DNA of 8,108 nt from a bacterium (GTDB lineage: Bacteria > Elusimicrobiota > Elusimicrobia > UBA1565 > UBA9628). Position 1 is the first letter of the stretch. Each line of letters opens with the position of its first letter. The stretch spans positions 1 to 8,108 of the forward strand of contig JAJYFI010000054.1 of assembly GCA_021790955.1 (NCBI GenBank), read 5' to 3'. Both the position numbers and the translations under genes were made by a program. The notes beneath the pieces are model-generated. The model was not told the DNA's origin. It did no database searches and saw nothing but the letters and a program-made list of their open reading frames with translations. Of this stretch, positions 6,795 to 8,108 are shown piece by piece.

Positions 6795-7670
6795 TCAATA
6801 ACGGCTGCGGCCGTTGTCGATTTTTAAAAGAAGCTTTTGGGCTTCCTTGAGATCTTCCGGGTATTCCGCCGGGTCCTCGGGGTTTTTCTCGTCGACGACG
6901 GCCTGGAGCTGGATGCGGGCTTGCGAAGGCTTGCCGCGGTTCAGATAGGTTCGAGCCAGGGCGAGGCGAGCCGAGCAGTCGCGAGGGGACAGCTGAATGG
7001 ATTCTTTGAATTCGTCCAGGGCGCGCCGCTTCCCGCCGCCGAGCATCCGAGGCAGGGATTCGAATATCTCCCCGAGAATCCGGTGGGGGCGCCCGTCTTG
7101 CGGGTCGAGCCGGATGGCTGCCGCCAGTTCGCGCTTCATGGGCGCCACGAGGAAGGCGCTTTTGAGAAGGCCGTCCTCGCGTCCGAGAAGGCCCATCGAC
7201 AGCCCGAGCCAATAGTGCGCAAGCGAGCAATCTGGAGCGCCGTCAACGGCCGCCGTGAGTGATGAGCGCGCCGCGATGAAATCGGAGCGCCTGCCTTTCG
7301 CGGAGGATTGTGTTTCCCCTCGGCGCACAAGAGCCCGTCCCAGCCGCCAGAGGAGGGAGGGATCGCGGGGGGACCTTGCAAGAGACTGATCAATGAGGCG
7401 CAGGTCGCGCTCGAGATCGCCTGGAACGTCACGGTGAAGATAGAGAGAATCGATCCGGGCGTAAGGGGCTCGGGCGGCGTTGCCGCAAGGGGAGGGGGGC
7501 GCGGACGCGACCGCGGTCGCGGCGGCAAAGGCGGCTGCGATGAGCGCTGCTGCGGTGTTAATCGCGAAACCTGTAGCCCGCGCGCGTGATGGTCTCGATG
7601 CGGTCGGCGAATTCCCCGAACTTTCGCCGCAGACGCACGATGTGCTGGGCGATGGCCTGCGATTTCTCAT
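6795..7670 (-). CDS. Exported TPR protein, start uncertain
   Basis: The protein is rich in tetratricopeptide-type helical pairs and probably acts outside the cytoplasm; no partner or function can be assigned. From the ATG at 7670 it has 291 residues. A hydrophobic Ala-rich stretch (about 35-57, ending AVASA before PPSP) looks like a signal peptide or anchor. TPR-like units follow: SLLWRLGRALVRRGE (about 105-119), AHYWLGLSMGLLG with LLKSAFLVAPMKRELAAAI (about 151-186), PHRILGEIFESLP and ALDEFKESIQLSP (about 195-229), and ARLALARTYLNRGKPSQA (about 234-251). The KSAFLV-PMK-E pattern recalls bacterial RMD/TatT-like TPR proteins. The first 36 residues overlap the regulator gene in another frame and are Ser/Arg/Pro rich, so they may not be translated. 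No ATG, GTG or TTG lies between 7670 and the signal peptide; an ATT at 7562 is the alternative. Confidence 0.8.
   Translation of the reverse strand: MRNRRPSPSTSCVCGESSGNSPTASRPSRARATGFAINTAAALIAAAFAAATAVASAPPSPCGNAARAPYARIDSLYLHRDVPGDLERDLRLIDQSLARSPRDPSLLWRLGRALVRRGETQSSAKGRRSDFIAARSSLTAAVDGAPDCSLAHYWLGLSMGLLGREDGLLKSAFLVAPMKRELAAAIRLDPQDGRPHRILGEIFESLPRMLGGGKRRALDEFKESIQLSPRDCSARLALARTYLNRGKPSQARIQLQAVVDEKNPEDPAEYPEDLKEAQKLLLKIDNGRSRY
6800..6815 (-). other. Small hairpin over the 3' end of the TPR gene
   Basis: AACGGC and GCCGTT form a 6-bp stem with a 4-nt loop covering the last codons of the TPR gene, just before its TGA. No U-run follows, so it is a poor Rho-independent terminator. It could stabilise the 3' end or simply reflect GC-rich coding sequence. 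Confidence 0.25.
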
Positions 7671-8108
7671 CCCTGATGCGGCTCTTCCAGCCGTGGACGA
7701 GGAGGTCCCTAAGGGAGATCGTCTGGTTGGGACGGCGCATCATCGCGCCGAGAATAAGGCGCTCGGCCGGGGACAGGGCGACGTCTCTGGCGCCGCCGGA
7801 TGCCTGAAGCCGGCAGGTTCCGTTTTTGGAATCGAAAACGATCTTTCCATCGCGGCTCATCAGGGCGTTGGAGGCCCTGATGAGGGGCCGCGTCATTTGA
7901 AAGTGGCGTAGGACCGAGAGGAAGTGCCGCATGCGCAACAGGGCGAGTTTGCCGGCCTCGGCTTTCGGCATGGCATCGGTTCCGCTTTCGCGCAAGGCCG
8001 CGAGAAGCTCCTCGCCGAAGAGCGGATTGCCTTCCCCGAGCTCCCAGATCCGCTCCGCGAGCGTCCGGTCCGGGATGGTGCCCAGGATCGACGTCAGCTG
8101 CTCGGCGA
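7558..8108 (-). CDS. Winged-helix transcriptional regulator, N-terminus beyond the window
   Basis: The C-terminal part is an OmpR/PhoB-type DNA-binding domain (nt about 7850-7561): IVFDSKNGTCRL strands, LSPAERLILGAMMRRPNQTI, LRDLLVHGW, the recognition-helix region AIAQHIVRLRRKFGE, and the wing RIETITRAGYRF. The first start codon in the window is a TTG at 7995, but the frame stays open to the edge. The upstream 37 codons read sensibly, including ERIWELGEGNPLFGEELL, which resembles the lid of STAND/AAA-type regulator ATPases (NPLF-EELL motif). I therefore treat the gene as 5'-partial. About 40 residues link the two parts. If the reading is right, the ATPase lies before a C-terminal winged helix, unlike AfsR/SARP proteins, where it comes first. 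A stand-alone 145-aa regulator from 7995, or a degraded response regulator, is the alternative. Its end overlaps the TPR gene. Confidence 0.7.
   Translation of the reverse strand, partial: AEQLTSILGTIPDRTLAERIWELGEGNPLFGEELLAALRESGTDAMPKAEAGKLALLRMRHFLSVLRHFQMTRPLIRASNALMSRDGKIVFDSKNGTCRLQASGGARDVALSPAERLILGAMMRRPNQTISLRDLLVHGWKSRIRDEKSQAIAQHIVRLRRKFGEFADRIETITRAGYRFRD
7856..7884. repeat. Perfect 11-bp inverted repeat inside the regulator gene
   Basis: CTCATCAGGGC (7856-7866) and GCCCTGATGAG (7874-7884) are exact reverse complements separated by a 7-nt spacer. The repeat lies in the linker coding region (PLIRASNALMS), just before the winged-helix domain, and its minus-strand right half contains an in-frame ATG. 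It may be an RNA hairpin, an intragenic operator or coincidence. No U-run follows on either strand, so it is not a typical terminator. Confidence 0.6.

Overview
The window is GC-rich (roughly two-thirds G+C by eye), densely packed, and coded entirely on the minus strand. It carries a conserved housekeeping and regulatory cluster, in transcription order hpf - hprK - rapZ - ptsH - ptsI - lepA. Upstream of it are three less ordinary genes: a winged-helix regulator cut by the window edge, a TPR protein, and a membrane-anchored SGNH-like protein. An HPr that has both His15 and Ser46, plus HPr kinase and RapZ, suggests a diderm bacterium with a regulatory PTS (delta-proteobacterial, Elusimicrobiota or Omnitrophota type). 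The sequence alone does not fix the phylum. No tRNA, rRNA, CRISPR array, insertion sequence, phage gene or integration site was seen.

Layout, read 5' to 3' on the minus strand (descending coordinates). 8108-7558 is the end of a regulator whose frame is open to the edge: an ATPase-lid-like stretch, a linker containing a perfect 11-bp inverted repeat, then an OmpR/PhoB-type winged helix. 7670-6795 is a secreted or anchored TPR protein whose true start is unclear. 6755-5730 is a single-pass membrane protein of SGNH/GDSL shape in which all four catalytic blocks are altered. After a 71-nt gap with a plausible promoter come hpf (5658), hprK (5115), rapZ (4174), ptsH (3326), ptsI (3050) and lepA (1308, running off the left edge). 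These six genes overlap by 4 nt or are separated by 9-14 nt, so they almost certainly form one operon.

How the genes work together: Enzyme I takes phosphate from PEP and passes it to HPr His15. HprK phosphorylates or dephosphorylates HPr Ser46. RapZ is the usual nucleotide-binding partner in such clusters. The ribosome-facing genes at the two ends, long-form HPF (hibernation) and LepA/EF4, tie the locus to translation. No EIIA gene lies between rapZ and ptsH, where many related clusters keep one, so the phosphate acceptor of HPr is not visible here.

I do not see a convincing novel multi-gene system. The best leads are the catalytically degenerate SGNH protein, the unusual regulator with its intragenic palindrome, the non-canonical start of the TPR gene, and two near-leaderless promoters of matching design.
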